A stretch of 39,519 nucleotides of DNA from a virus (IMGVR_UViG_3300027969_004530:1-39519); one strand, 5' to 3'. Numbered from the stretch's first letter, positions 16,027-24,800 are shown. Translations and numbers: made by a program. The notes: generated by a model not told the origin, from the sequence alone.

Positions 16027-16868
16027 AGTGATTTTATTTTATTTGTTTTGTATTTTTCTAAAAATTTATCAATATCGTATTTATCAAAATTAATATTTAT
16101 ATTTATGTTGTTATTTTTAATTCTTTTTTGTAATTTAATGCTCGGTTTTAAATTATATTTTTTGCATATTTTAATCGCATTGTACATATACATAACATCA
16201 CGTTCTTTGCCTGAAATCGAATAATTATGTTTTAAATGTAGTTCCAAGCATTGTATTGTTTCAAAATCGAATCCTTTTAAATAAGTTTTATAAAAATAAT
16301 CAGTATCAGCTAAAGCTGGTCCTTCAAATTCGAGGCTTAATCCTCCTGATTTATAATAACTTGTTTTAGTGAAACCAGTGTTTCCACTCATTGGATTTTT
16401 ACCCATACTTAGAAATTCTGTATTCGGAGGACATGGAATTCTGTGATCTTCTTGGTATGACTCCCAATTAAGATATGGATTTTGTCTACATTCTTTTATA
16501 TAATTTAAAGAACAATTTTCTTTCATGGCAACTATTTGAGAAGAATAAACAAAAGTATTATTTTTTATTTTTTGTTGCAATGTTTGTAAATAATGTAATG
16601 GTAATATTCTGTCGGAATCTAGATACCATATTTTTTCGTATGCTGATTTTTCGATTCCAAGATTCCAAGCGGCAGCCCAATTAAAGTGTTTGTTTGGTCT
16701 TTTGCAGAAAAATATTTCAAAATCTTCTGGATAAATATTTGTTTCTTCGCCATCTACAATTAATATTTTTTGACAGTCTTCGTATCCCGGCATTTCTTGT
16801 AAACATTCGTAGAATATTTCAAACTGTTCTATTCTATCTATGGAATATATTACAAATATACTTAGCAT
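16023..16868 (-). CDS. glycosyltransferase, GT-A fold (GT2/GT27-like)
   Basis: 281 residues. An N-terminal strand leads to the NWAAAWNLGI helix. The metal-binding DSD is at residues 84-86 (YLDSDRILP), and the C-terminal module has MSGNTGFTK, GG, ALADTDYFYK and ELHLKHNY. It is a paralogue of the rightward gene at 8723-9565 with the same motif order, but its middle region differs. No Shine-Dalgarno sequence is seen. TATATAAT lies just upstream of the ATG. The acceptor is unknown. Confidence 0.87.
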   Translation of the reverse strand: MLSIFVIYSIDRIEQFEIFYECLQEMPGYEDCQKILIVDGEETNIYPEDFEIFFCKRPNKHFNWAAAWNLGIEKSAYEKIWYLDSDRILPLHYLQTLQQKIKNNTFVYSSQIVAMKENCSLNYIKECRQNPYLNWESYQEDHRIPCPPNTEFLSMGKNPMSGNTGFTKTSYYKSGGLSLEFEGPALADTDYFYKTYLKGFDFETIQCLELHLKHNYSISGKERDVMYMYNAIKICKKYNLKPSIKLQKRIKNNNINININFDKYDIDKFLEKYKTNKIKSL

Positions 16869-16889
16869 ATAATTATATATTAAATAAAA

Positions 16890-17966
16890 TTAAAATAAAG
16901 TTGGAATCCATATGATGCTATTTTTAGCACGACTAGCAGCTGTATATCGCCATCGGGATGTGTCGCAAAAATTATTCTTTTCTTCGTATACGATTATGTC
17001 ATCCCATTCATCTCCTTGGGCTTTGTGACATGTTATTGCATATGCGTAATCGAAAGGATTTTTAGTACTTCTTTCTTTTCTGAAATCGTTTTTTTCTTTT
17101 CCAAACTGATCAGGATCGTATGGTACTTTTGTGTAATTCACATTATTAGATGTGAAAGATAATTTTTCATTTTTATGAACCTTTGTTACTATTCCTTGCA
17201 TTCCATTGAATAGTCCTTCAAGATGATTGTTTTTTAGGCATATTATTTTTTCACCAATTGCAATATACGAAAAATGAATTTTCTTATATTCTCTTACTGT
17301 GGTGTTTATTTTTGTTCTAGTTTTATTGTAAAGACATATTACTTGATCATAATCCGCATAATGATTTGGTTTAACTGCCGAACAAGTTACTATTTGAACT
17401 CGACTGCTACTAGGAAAAGATGTTGGTGATTTTCCTTTTCTTAGATGTTCGGCAAAGTGAGCGATTTCTCCAGAGTTTCTGTGTATTTCTTCTAATTTCA
17501 AATCTGGATTACGCATCAAATTAAAATCATTAGCATTGCTGATTGGTTCTAATTGACCATGATCGCCAACAAATATCAAAGGCAATCCTGTGTTTACTAA
17601 GTCGTTATAGATAACAGAGTCTACCATAGAGGATTCATCTACAATTATAATGTCGCAATTTTTTGTTATATTATAATTGCATACTGGCATCCATCCTTCG
17701 ACATTGCCTTCACGATCAATCATCGGAGTATAAAGTAGGCTATGAATTGTTTGACATGGTACGTCTTTGTTTTTTAAAACATTTACTGCTTTTCCTGTAT
17801 ATGCAAGAACGATTGGTCTTATTCCAGCTTCTTCATATTTACCAACAAGATTGCTAATAATGGTGGTTTTGCCAGTTCCAGCATATCCACCAAGGGTTTG
17901 TACTTGTTGTTTTTGATGATTGTGAAAAAGATGATCTATTGCACTTTGTTGTTCTGATGAAAGCAT
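16890..17966 (-). CDS. dda: Dda-like superfamily 1B helicase
   Basis: 358 residues, shorter than T4 Dda (439). SF1B 5'-3' helicases of this kind displace proteins and help start replication. Walker A GYAGTGKT is at 27-34, motif II is IIIVDESSMVD, motif III is FVGDHGQLEPI, and then ITCHKAQGDEWDDIIVYEE and motif VI YTAASRAK. The motifs are complete, so it should be active. An AGGAAG binding site precedes the ATG. It is the last gene of a short leftward group that also holds the two small genes to its right. Confidence 0.92.
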   Translation of the reverse strand: MLSSEQQSAIDHLFHNHQKQQVQTLGGYAGTGKTTIISNLVGKYEEAGIRPIVLAYTGKAVNVLKNKDVPCQTIHSLLYTPMIDREGNVEGWMPVCNYNITKNCDIIIVDESSMVDSVIYNDLVNTGLPLIFVGDHGQLEPISNANDFNLMRNPDLKLEEIHRNSGEIAHFAEHLRKGKSPTSFPSSSRVQIVTCSAVKPNHYADYDQVICLYNKTRTKINTTVREYKKIHFSYIAIGEKIICLKNNHLEGLFNGMQGIVTKVHKNEKLSFTSNNVNYTKVPYDPDQFGKEKNDFRKERSTKNPFDYAYAITCHKAQGDEWDDIIVYEEKNNFCDTSRWRYTAASRAKNSIIWIPTLF

Positions 17967-17982
17967 TTTTCGCTTCCTAGCG

Positions 17983-18237
17983 TTAGCCTTGTGATAACCA
18001 TTCCTTGAAATTTAACTTAGAGAACATGTTAAGTGGTCTGCTTGGATCTTGCAATAGTTTTTTTATTTCTTTTTCTGCTTCTGTGTCTAGCAAGACCTTC
18101 CATGCTTTTTCTCTTGTGTGTCTTGTGTATTTTTTGAACACCTTGGATAAATTGTCTGCGATATCTACGATTGCACTTTTTATTCCAGAATCTACTTTTT
18201 TATTATCTTTTTTATTATCTTTTTTATTATCTGCCAT
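17983..18237 (-). CDS. small basic protein with DNKK repeats, 84 aa
   Basis: A GAGGATAA binding site precedes the ATG, which abuts the stop of the upstream gene. After MA the protein has three DNKK repeats encoded by a perfect 12-bp tandem repeat, then a helical, lysine-rich core (TREKAWKVLLDTEAEKEIKKLL). The C-terminus KLNFKEWLSQG is nearly the same as the N-terminal KLNFKLWLEER of the protein at 10889. The function is unknown. The shared segment may be an interaction or targeting motif. Confidence 0.7.
   Translation of the reverse strand: MADNKKDNKKDNKKVDSGIKSAIVDIADNLSKVFKKYTRHTREKAWKVLLDTEAEKEIKKLLQDPSRPLNMFSKLNFKEWLSQG
18196..18231. repeat. 3 x 12-bp tandem repeat encoding DNKK
   Basis: Three perfect copies of TTTTTTATTATC lie at 18196-18207, 18208-18219 and 18220-18231. 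They are in frame with the small leftward gene, so gain or loss of a unit would change the protein by four residues without breaking it. Confidence 0.9.
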
Positions 18238-18696
18238 TTATCCTCGTGTTTTGCTTTGTATGTAAAATACATAAGATTTTTTACCCATACCTTCTTCTTC
18301 GAGACTTGGAGAAGAGGTTTCTCTGAAAGAAACATTTAATTTTGTTGTTTCGCTCTCATATTTTAAAAATTCTTTTAGCCTAGAAATTACAGATTCTATA
18401 AATTCTGTACTTCCAGTAATTCGAATAGCGTCTTCGCTAAAGGTCGATCCTTTGTGGTCGTTATCAACTGGTTTCATTGCGATTGGCATTCCCAGAGGAA
18501 GTCCTTGCCAAAGTCTCATGACTTCTTCTTTGCTCATACTCCATTTTTCGCCAGTATCTTTTAATCGTTCCTGATCGACTGATTGTTGTTGTGAAACAGG
18601 TGATTTTACAGTGTTTTTAAAATCTGCATTGTTGACAAATGTAGAGTCTACGCCTTCTTGTTCTTTCAAATTTATATATTCTGAAAATCTAATCAT
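18238..18696 (-). CDS. hypothetical protein with head-targeting-like N-terminus, 152 aa
   Basis: The N-terminus MIRFSEYINLKEQEG shows F-x-x-Y-I followed by LKE, an L-x-E site as used by the T4 prohead protease. Residues 13-50 are polar and probably unstructured. The rest has helices and strands (EFIESVISRLKEFLKYE, KSYVFYIQS) without a known motif. No Shine-Dalgarno sequence is present. TTAAATA lies 5 nt upstream of the ATG. It is the first gene of the leftward group with the DNKK protein and Dda, divergent from 18925. Confidence 0.7.
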   Translation of the reverse strand: MIRFSEYINLKEQEGVDSTFVNNADFKNTVKSPVSQQQSVDQERLKDTGEKWSMSKEEVMRLWQGLPLGMPIAMKPVDNDHKGSTFSEDAIRITGSTEFIESVISRLKEFLKYESETTKLNVSFRETSSPSLEEEGMGKKSYVFYIQSKTRG

Positions 18697-18701
18697 ATGT
18701 G

Positions 18702-18708
18702 TATTTAA
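18702..18708 (-). promoter_or_regulatory. possible late-promoter-like TTAAATA
   Basis: On the minus strand TTAAATA lies 5 nt before the ATG at 18696, where no ribosome binding site is found. It resembles T4-type late -10 elements (TATAAATA). AT-rich DNA makes chance matches common. Confidence 0.3.
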
Positions 18709-18738
18709 TGTTTTGTTATCAAATTTTTAAATAAAAAG

Positions 18739-18776
18739 AGCCTTGGTAGCTTAATAATTTTTTAGCTACCAAGGCT
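18739..18776. repeat. 13-bp inverted repeat (hairpin)
   Basis: AGCCTTGGTAGCT (18739-18751) and AGCTACCAAGGCT (18764-18776) are perfect complements around a 12-nt AT-rich loop. No U run follows on either side, so it is not a simple terminator. It lies in the divergent region between the genes starting at 18696 and 18925, so an operator, a small RNA or a leader structure is more likely. Confidence 0.85.
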
Positions 18777-18786
18777 ACACCTTATA

Positions 18787-18846
18787 TTCCTCGTAAAAAT
18801 TATGTGTGGTTTTGATTGGGTAAGTACCAACACACATTTTTGAGGA
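18787..18846. repeat. imperfect long hairpin
   Basis: TCCTC near 18788 pairs with GAGGA near 18842. The interior TGTGTGGT (18813-18820) pairs with ACCAACACA (18826-18834) with a bulged A, and A/T tracts lie between. This second structure next to the 13-bp hairpin makes the intergenic region unusually folded. Exact pairing is uncertain. Confidence 0.5.
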
Positions 18847-18912
18847 GAAGCAATATTCATCCTATAGGTTTATTATATAGTCATTATTACTAAAAAAAAA
18901 ATAAATATCTTA

Positions 18913-18920
18913 TATAAATA
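18913..18920 (+). promoter_or_regulatory. T4 late-promoter-like TATAAATA
   Basis: A perfect match to the T4 late -10 octamer TATAAATA, 4 nt before the ATG at 18925, a gene without a ribosome binding site. Since the window encodes a gp55-like sigma factor, late transcription from here is plausible, but the transcript would be almost leaderless. Confidence 0.4.
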
Positions 18921-18924
18921 GATT

Positions 18925-19254
18925 ATGCAAACATTTTTAGAATTCATTAAAGTTCGAAGCAGTCTTTTTATGGAAGAAACTCCTCCACCGCCAGCGGCTG
19001 GAGCAGCACCTTCCGGTGGCGGTATGCCACCAGAAGCAGCACCTTCTGGTGGAGGTGCGCCACCACCAGCTATGGGAGGCGGTATGCCACCACCAGCTAT
19101 GGGTGGAGGAGGAGGCGGTATGCCACCACCAGCTATGGGTGGAGGTGGTGCGCCAACTGGACCTGTTCAAAAACCAGTTGCTACAAAAATAGCAGCAAAA
19201 AATGTTTGGGATCTCATCGAAAAAAAATATGGTGATGGAAAATCTAAAAAGTAA
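18925..19254 (+). CDS. proline/glycine-rich protein with head-targeting-like N-terminus, 109 aa
   Basis: The N-terminus MQTFLEFIKVRSS has the F-x-x-F-I pattern of the head-targeting-like group. Residues 17-76 are low-complexity Pro, Gly, Met and Ala, built of PPPAMGGG units from a 36-bp periodic repeat and much richer in G+C than the neighbours. The C-terminal 30 residues (VATKIAAKNVWDLIEKKYG) look like an amphipathic helix. No ribosome binding site is seen, and TATAAATA lies just upstream. A flexible internal virion protein is a reasonable guess but unproven. Confidence 0.7.
   Translation: MQTFLEFIKVRSSLFMEETPPPPAAGAAPSGGGMPPEAAPSGGGAPPPAMGGGMPPPAMGGGGGGMPPPAMGGGGAPTGPVQKPVATKIAAKNVWDLIEKKYGDGKSKK
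19045..19150. repeat. in-frame periodic repeat (PPPAMGGG)
   Basis: A 27-bp sequence at 19081-19107 recurs exactly at 19117-19143 (period 36 bp), with a third, diverged copy starting near 19054. The G+C-rich codons stand out against the AT-rich genome and suggest expansion by slippage. Confidence 0.85.
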
Positions 19255-19335
19255 TATTGAAATATATTTTTAATCATGTTAATTTAACAAATGCATATGA
19301 TTTAAATTTTTAGCACCAATTAAAGATAAAATTTC

Positions 19336-20391
19336 ATGAACAAAGTTCTTCTTTTTTCAGACATTCATATTGCGACCCATAAAAGAAAAACAGAGAGATT
19401 AAATGATTGTCTTAATGTTTTAGATTGGGTCTTTCAGACGGCAGAAAAAAATAACATTAAAAATATTATTTTTGGTGGCGACTTATTTCACGATAGACAA
19501 AAAATAGAAATTTTCGCCTATCAAAAAACATATGAAATTATAAGAAAATGGTTAAATACCAAGAAATTTAATTTATATTTGTTGCTCGGTAATCACGATT
19601 TGTGGTTTAACGAAAAAACTAATATAAGTAGTGTGATTCCATTTTCTGATATTTCAAATATTCGTGTGATATCTGAAGTTGAAAGAATTAAAATAGATGA
19701 TCACAATTGGGATTTCATACCGTTTACACACGACCCAATCGTTTCAATAAAAAAATTAAACGAAATAGATGGCAAAAAAGAATACGCAATTGGCCACTTG
19801 GCCATAGACGGAGCTAAATTACACACCAATGTTATTTCTGATGTTGTCATAGAACATGATGGTGACATGGTCGTTGTTAAATCGGAAATATTTAAAGGAT
19901 ACAAGCATGTTTTTTTAGGTCATTATCACGCCAGTCAAAAACTAGATGTGAATGTTGAATACATTGGCTCTCCATTGCAACTTTCGTTTGGAGAAGCATT
20001 TCAAGAAAAACATTTAATTATTTTCGATCAAGACAAAAAAGAATGCGAATACATATTGAACGATTTCAGTCCAAAACACTTAATCATTAAATCAGAAGAT
20101 ATCGATAAACATGATCTTGAAAATAATTTCGTCAGAGTTTCGGTTAATGATATTTCTTCTTTAGATGTTTTAAATTTAAAAAAAGAAATAATTTCCGAAA
20201 ACAAATTAGGTTCTTTAGAAATAAAACAAGTAAAAGAAAATTTATCAGAACACAAGATCGATAATGCAAAATCAATTTTATCAAAAGGTTCCGACATGTT
20301 GAAAGAGTACATCAAGGTCGTTCCGCACGAAGGTCTTGATGATGGTAAACTTTTAGAAATTGGAAACATTATTTGCTCTGAGTCGAACTAA
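19336..20391 (+). CDS. 47: gp47/SbcD-like nuclease subunit (Mre11 family)
   Basis: 351 residues, about the size of T4 gp47 (339). The calcineurin-like metallophosphoesterase motifs are in order: FSDIHI near residue 7, GGDLFHDR near 47, LGNHDLW near 95, then GHLAIDG and the closing GHYHASQ. It should form a complex with the gp46-like ATPase encoded after a 67-nt gap and resect DNA ends for recombination-dependent replication. The C-terminal part, about residues 240-340, is the ATPase-binding region. No strong Shine-Dalgarno sequence is seen. Confidence 0.93.
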   Translation: MNKVLLFSDIHIATHKRKTERLNDCLNVLDWVFQTAEKNNIKNIIFGGDLFHDRQKIEIFAYQKTYEIIRKWLNTKKFNLYLLLGNHDLWFNEKTNISSVIPFSDISNIRVISEVERIKIDDHNWDFIPFTHDPIVSIKKLNEIDGKKEYAIGHLAIDGAKLHTNVISDVVIEHDGDMVVVKSEIFKGYKHVFLGHYHASQKLDVNVEYIGSPLQLSFGEAFQEKHLIIFDQDKKECEYILNDFSPKHLIIKSEDIDKHDLENNFVRVSVNDISSLDVLNLKKEIISENKLGSLEIKQVKENLSEHKIDNAKSILSKGSDMLKEYIKVVPHEGLDDGKLLEIGNIICSESN

Positions 20392-20458
20392 TAAAATATA
20401 ATTAAAATTCTAAAGAATCAGTCTTGCTAAAACAAATAATTTATAGTTATTTGTATCA

Positions 20459-22489
20459 ATGAAAAATTTAAAATTCAAACACATATCCGCCTATAATTTC
20501 CTTTGTTTTGGTCCAGAAGGAATAGAGATTAATTTCGAAGATCATTCAAATGTAATTTTCATTCAAGGGTTAAACAAAGACGCTAAATCGAACAACGAAG
20601 ACGCTTCGTTATCGGAAGAAAATAAAATATCCAGCAATGGCAGCGGGAAGTCAAGCATACAAGAAATAATCGTCTACGGATTATTCGGTAAGACCGTAAA
20701 AAAGCACACGGCACTTAAAAAAGATGGGGTGATTCATAATCTAGTAGGTAAAAATTGCAAGGTTGTAATTATTTGGGATGACTTCAAAATAGTCAGAACA
20801 AGAAGCAAAAACACTTTGCGACTTTGGGAAAGCGAAGAACATAAATGGGATGACACCACAGAAATAACTACTGGTTCTATGGATGAAACTCAAGTTTTAA
20901 TCGAAGACAAATTAGGATTAAACTACGAAACATTTTTAAGCATATGTGTTTTTTCCGATGATCAAAGCAATAGTTTTCTTGAAAGCGAAACACCAGTAAA
21001 AAGACAAATTATTGAAAACTTATTGTCATTAGGTGTTTATAGAAAATGGCAAGAAAAAGCCAACGAAGGATATAAAAATAAAAAATCTAATATTTCTTCA
21101 TCGACTAAAGAATATGAATTAATGGATTCTCACAAGAAATCATTAGAAGCAAAACAAGAACAATTAAAATTCAAAAGTACTTCATGGCAAAATTCTATAA
21201 AATCAGAAATACAAAAACTTAAAAACGATCTTGTACTATGCGAAAAAGAATTAGAAAATTCCGATTACTCAGAATTAATTGATATTTACAATATAGCACA
21301 AAATAGAATTAAAGAACTTAATGATTTAATCGAAGAAAACAAAATATCATTTAAAAAACTAGCTGATAAAAAAGAATTCATAGATGATAAAAAAATAAAA
21401 ATTACAAACGAGATTGAAGCTATAAGGCCTTTAATTGCAGAAATAAAACTTGTTTGCAGAGATCTTAAAAATAAAATAACCGACATACAATCACATATAG
21501 ACTCGTTAGCTTCTAAAAAAGATCATAAAGTTTGTAATTATTGTCATGGAGAAATAGACCCGAATAATATCGACTTCGTAATCAAAGAAGAAACAAATGT
21601 AATTGAAAAATTAAAATTGCAAATAAAAGAAAAACTAAACGAATTAGTTCCTTTGGAACAACAACAACAAGAAAAAACTGAAAACTTTAATAAAGTTATA
21701 TCAATAGAATTAGAATTTAAAACAAAATTAAACGAACTAAAAACAAAGATAGAAAACGACACTAAGGAATTGTTAGAAAAAAGTAAAATCAAAGAACCAC
21801 AAGCCGAATCTAAAACAATCGAACTTCAAACAAAAATAAAACAAATCAAAGAATCTATAAATCAAAAAATATTAGATGTTGCGAATAATGATCCTTATAC
21901 AGAAATGATAAAAATCGGTAAAGAAGAAATAGATGATTGCTTGGTTAAGAACGACGCTAAAATAAAAGAAATAAAATCAATAGAAGAAGAAATTCCATAT
22001 TACCAATTTTGGTCTCAAGGTTTTGGCGACAAAGGTATAAGGAAAATAATTGTGGATGAAATAATTCCTCAATTGAATAACCGTATAGCTTTTTGGCTTC
22101 AATATTTAAACGATAATGTAATTGATCTTAAATTCGACAGTGAATTTAATGAAGTAATTGAAAGAAACCCTCCAGATGGAACTCCTTATATTTATTACGC
22201 AATGTCTGCTGGTCAAAGAAGAAGATTGAATTTAGCTGTTTCACAAGCATTTGCTGATGTTATGAGTGTTACTGCTGGCTGTTCTCCTTCTTTGATGTTC
22301 TTAGATGAAGTCACAACAAACATAGATCCTTTAGGAGTACAAGGGATTCATAATATAATCCACGCTTTAAGTGAGGAAAAACAGGTGTTTATAACTAGTC
22401 ACGATCAAGATTTGATTAAAATGCTAGAAGGTTCTGATGTTATTCAATTAATTCATCAAAATGGTTTTACTAAAATTAAAAAAGATTAA
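20459..22489 (+). CDS. 46: gp46/SbcC-like ATPase subunit (Rad50 family)
   Basis: 676 residues, somewhat longer than T4 gp46 (560). The N-terminal ATPase half has Walker A NGSGKSS with K64. A long coiled coil (about 190-520) is interrupted by a zinc-hook CNYC (C359, C362). The C-terminal half has the ABC signature-like SAGQRRRLNLA, Walker B LMFLDEVT and the H-loop ITSH. These are the complete landmarks of the Rad50/SbcC family. It is the partner of the gp47-like gene just upstream. An A/T-only hairpin with a U run overlaps the stop and could end transcripts weakly. Confidence 0.93.
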   Translation: MKNLKFKHISAYNFLCFGPEGIEINFEDHSNVIFIQGLNKDAKSNNEDASLSEENKISSNGSGKSSIQEIIVYGLFGKTVKKHTALKKDGVIHNLVGKNCKVVIIWDDFKIVRTRSKNTLRLWESEEHKWDDTTEITTGSMDETQVLIEDKLGLNYETFLSICVFSDDQSNSFLESETPVKRQIIENLLSLGVYRKWQEKANEGYKNKKSNISSSTKEYELMDSHKKSLEAKQEQLKFKSTSWQNSIKSEIQKLKNDLVLCEKELENSDYSELIDIYNIAQNRIKELNDLIEENKISFKKLADKKEFIDDKKIKITNEIEAIRPLIAEIKLVCRDLKNKITDIQSHIDSLASKKDHKVCNYCHGEIDPNNIDFVIKEETNVIEKLKLQIKEKLNELVPLEQQQQEKTENFNKVISIELEFKTKLNELKTKIENDTKELLEKSKIKEPQAESKTIELQTKIKQIKESINQKILDVANNDPYTEMIKIGKEEIDDCLVKNDAKIKEIKSIEEEIPYYQFWSQGFGDKGIRKIIVDEIIPQLNNRIAFWLQYLNDNVIDLKFDSEFNEVIERNPPDGTPYIYYAMSAGQRRRLNLAVSQAFADVMSVTAGCSPSLMFLDEVTTNIDPLGVQGIHNIIHALSEEKQVFITSHDQDLIKMLEGSDVIQLIHQNGFTKIKKD

Positions 22490-22556
22490 TTTTTTTTGAT
22501 AAAAATGAAAACTTTAATCTTAAATACTTTCCCTAGAATTTTTAACTGGAGTTTAA

Positions 22557-24800
22557 ATGTCAACTAAAGCATTGTCGGATTATACTTTTGCAAGTCGTTA
22601 TGCACGATATGATAAAACTAAAAAAAGAAGAGAAACTTGGCACGAAGCGATTGAGCGTGTCAAAGGCATGCATCTTACGAAATATACAATGGTAGCAGAT
22701 GATATTAATTGGGCATTCGAACATGTTCACAATAAAATAGCACTTGGCAGTCAAAGAGCATTACAGTTTGGTGGAGATCCAATTTTAAAGCGTAATGCAA
22801 AAATTTATAATTGCATTAGTTCTTACTGTGATAGACCTAGATTTTTTCAGGAATGTACTTGGCTTCTGCTTAATGGTTGTGGAACCGGATTCTCTGTTCA
22901 ACGACACCATGTTGATAAATTACCAGATTTTCACATTTCTAAATCAACTGATTTATCAGAAGAAAAAATTTATAAAATCGATGACAGCATAGAAGGATGG
23001 GCAGATGCTCTTGGAGTATTGACTGCAAGCTATAGTCCGCATGATGAATTTTCTGATTTCCATGGCAAAAAAGTAACTTTTGATTATTCTGCTATTAGAC
23101 CAAAAGGTTCATCTTTATCTTATGGAGTAGGCAAAGCACCCGGACATGAACCACTTGAAAAAGCATTAGAAAAGATTCGTGAAGTTTTTAATAAGTCTGT
23201 TGATTCTGGTAATAAAAAATTAAGAACAATTGATGCATACGACATAATAATGCATGCTTCTGATGCTGTATTGTCAGGTGGGGTGCGCAGAAGTGCGTGT
23301 CTTGCTATGTTTAGTGTCGATGATGAATTGATGCTTAATGCTAAAATTGGAAATTGGTATTATGAAAATCCACAAAGAGGCAGATCTAATAATAGTGCAT
23401 TATTGTTAAAAAACAGTACGGGAAGAGAAGACTATCATCGTTTATTTGAATCTACTAGGCAGTTCGGTGAGCCGGGAATTATCTGGAGTCATAGCACTGA
23501 ATCTTTGTTTAATCCCTGCGTCGAAATTAATTTGTACGGTTATGATGAGCAAGGCAATTCTGGATGGCAGGCTTGTAATCTTTGCACTATAAATGGATCA
23601 AAATTACAAACTAAAGAAAATTTTGCCTTGGCTGCAAAAGTTGCTTCTATAATTGGAACTTTGCAAGCTGGTTATACTGATTTTGATTATCTTGGAAAGG
23701 TTAGTGAATCTATTATAAAAAGAGAAGCACTTCTTGGTGTTAGCATAACTGGAATCATGGACTATCCGAGTGTAACTTTAGATAAAAATAATCTTCGTGA
23801 AATGGCAGGTATAGTTCTTCAGACCAATGAAGACATTGCAGATAAAATTGGAATTAATGTTGCAGCAAGAGCAACTTGTGTAAAGCCAGAAGGAACAGCA
23901 AGTTGTTTGCTTGGAACATCTAGTGGCGTTCATCCTGCACATGCACGAAGATATATTCGTAGAGTTCAAAGTAACGCTACTGAAAATCCAATTCAGCATT
24001 TTAAGACTTACAATCCTACTGCTATTGAAAATTCAGTATGGAATGCAAATGGTACTGATGAAGTAATTAGTTTTTTAATTGAAATGCCAGAACATGTAAT
24101 AACAAAAGACAATATTTCTGCTGTTCAACTTCTAGAAACCGTTAAATTGGTTCAAGAAAATTGGGTCGAAGCTGGTAAAAGACCAGATAAATGTGTGCAT
24201 CCTTGGATGTCTCACAATGTAAGTAATACGATTAATGTCAAGGAAAGTGAATGGGAAGATGTAGAAAATTTCATTTATGAAAATCGTGAAAGTTTCGCTG
24301 GTATATCTTTGCTTGGTTCTACGGGAGATTTAGATTACCCACAAGCTCCGTTTACTAAAGTTCTCACAGTTGAAGAAATAGTTGATAAATACGGAAAAAG
24401 CTGTATTTATGCTTCTGGTTTAATTGTTGATGGACTTCATGCATTTCACAACAACCTGTGGCGAGCTTGTGATGCTGCTTTGGGCGTTTTCGAGGTTCAA
24501 GAGCCAAAAGTTCCAGAAAAATTAAACGATGAAATAATGCATAAATTGCAGTCTGAATGGGTACACTGTAATTTGCAAAAAGATTGGGTTCGTAGAGCCA
24601 AACAATTTGCAGAAAGACATTTGCAAAACAACATCAAAGAACTTACTTATCTTTTAAAAGACATAAACAACAATAAATTATGGGAAGATTTGACTAGAGT
24701 TTACAAGGATGTGGATTATAGTAATATGCACGAAGAAGAAGATAACACCAAACTTATGGAAAATGTTGCTTGTGCTGGCGGAGCTTGTAGTACTTTTTAA
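22557..24800 (+). CDS. nrdJ: class II (B12-dependent) ribonucleoside-triphosphate reductase
   Basis: Reduces ribonucleotides to deoxyribonucleotides using adenosylcobalamin and no oxygen or second subunit. In 747 residues it shows the features of the monomeric Lactobacillus leichmannii type. These are a redox cysteine in YNCISS (C86), the finger loop NPCVE with thiyl cysteine C321 and E323, CNLC (C340), the phosphate-binding KPEGTASCLLG, and a C-terminal C739-x4-C744 shuttle pair. The set suggests an active enzyme that could reduce CTP directly, matching the CTP synthase two genes downstream. A GGAG binding site sits 7 nt before the ATG. No cobalamin riboswitch was found in the short gap upstream. 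Confidence 0.93.
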   Translation: MSTKALSDYTFASRYARYDKTKKRRETWHEAIERVKGMHLTKYTMVADDINWAFEHVHNKIALGSQRALQFGGDPILKRNAKIYNCISSYCDRPRFFQECTWLLLNGCGTGFSVQRHHVDKLPDFHISKSTDLSEEKIYKIDDSIEGWADALGVLTASYSPHDEFSDFHGKKVTFDYSAIRPKGSSLSYGVGKAPGHEPLEKALEKIREVFNKSVDSGNKKLRTIDAYDIIMHASDAVLSGGVRRSACLAMFSVDDELMLNAKIGNWYYENPQRGRSNNSALLLKNSTGREDYHRLFESTRQFGEPGIIWSHSTESLFNPCVEINLYGYDEQGNSGWQACNLCTINGSKLQTKENFALAAKVASIIGTLQAGYTDFDYLGKVSESIIKREALLGVSITGIMDYPSVTLDKNNLREMAGIVLQTNEDIADKIGINVAARATCVKPEGTASCLLGTSSGVHPAHARRYIRRVQSNATENPIQHFKTYNPTAIENSVWNANGTDEVISFLIEMPEHVITKDNISAVQLLETVKLVQENWVEAGKRPDKCVHPWMSHNVSNTINVKESEWEDVENFIYENRESFAGISLLGSTGDLDYPQAPFTKVLTVEEIVDKYGKSCIYASGLIVDGLHAFHNNLWRACDAALGVFEVQEPKVPEKLNDEIMHKLQSEWVHCNLQKDWVRRAKQFAERHLQNNIKELTYLLKDINNNKLWEDLTRVYKDVDYSNMHEEEDNTKLMENVACAGGACSTF

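Noticed and set aside
18196-18231. CRISPR-like array
   Set aside because: The repeats are 12 bp, directly adjacent with no spacers, and in frame with a gene.
18937-19170. Leftward Ser/Trp/His-rich frame opposite the Pro/Gly repeat gene
   Set aside because: It is the mirror of a repetitive G+C-rich coding sequence, with a composition that only reflects that repeat.
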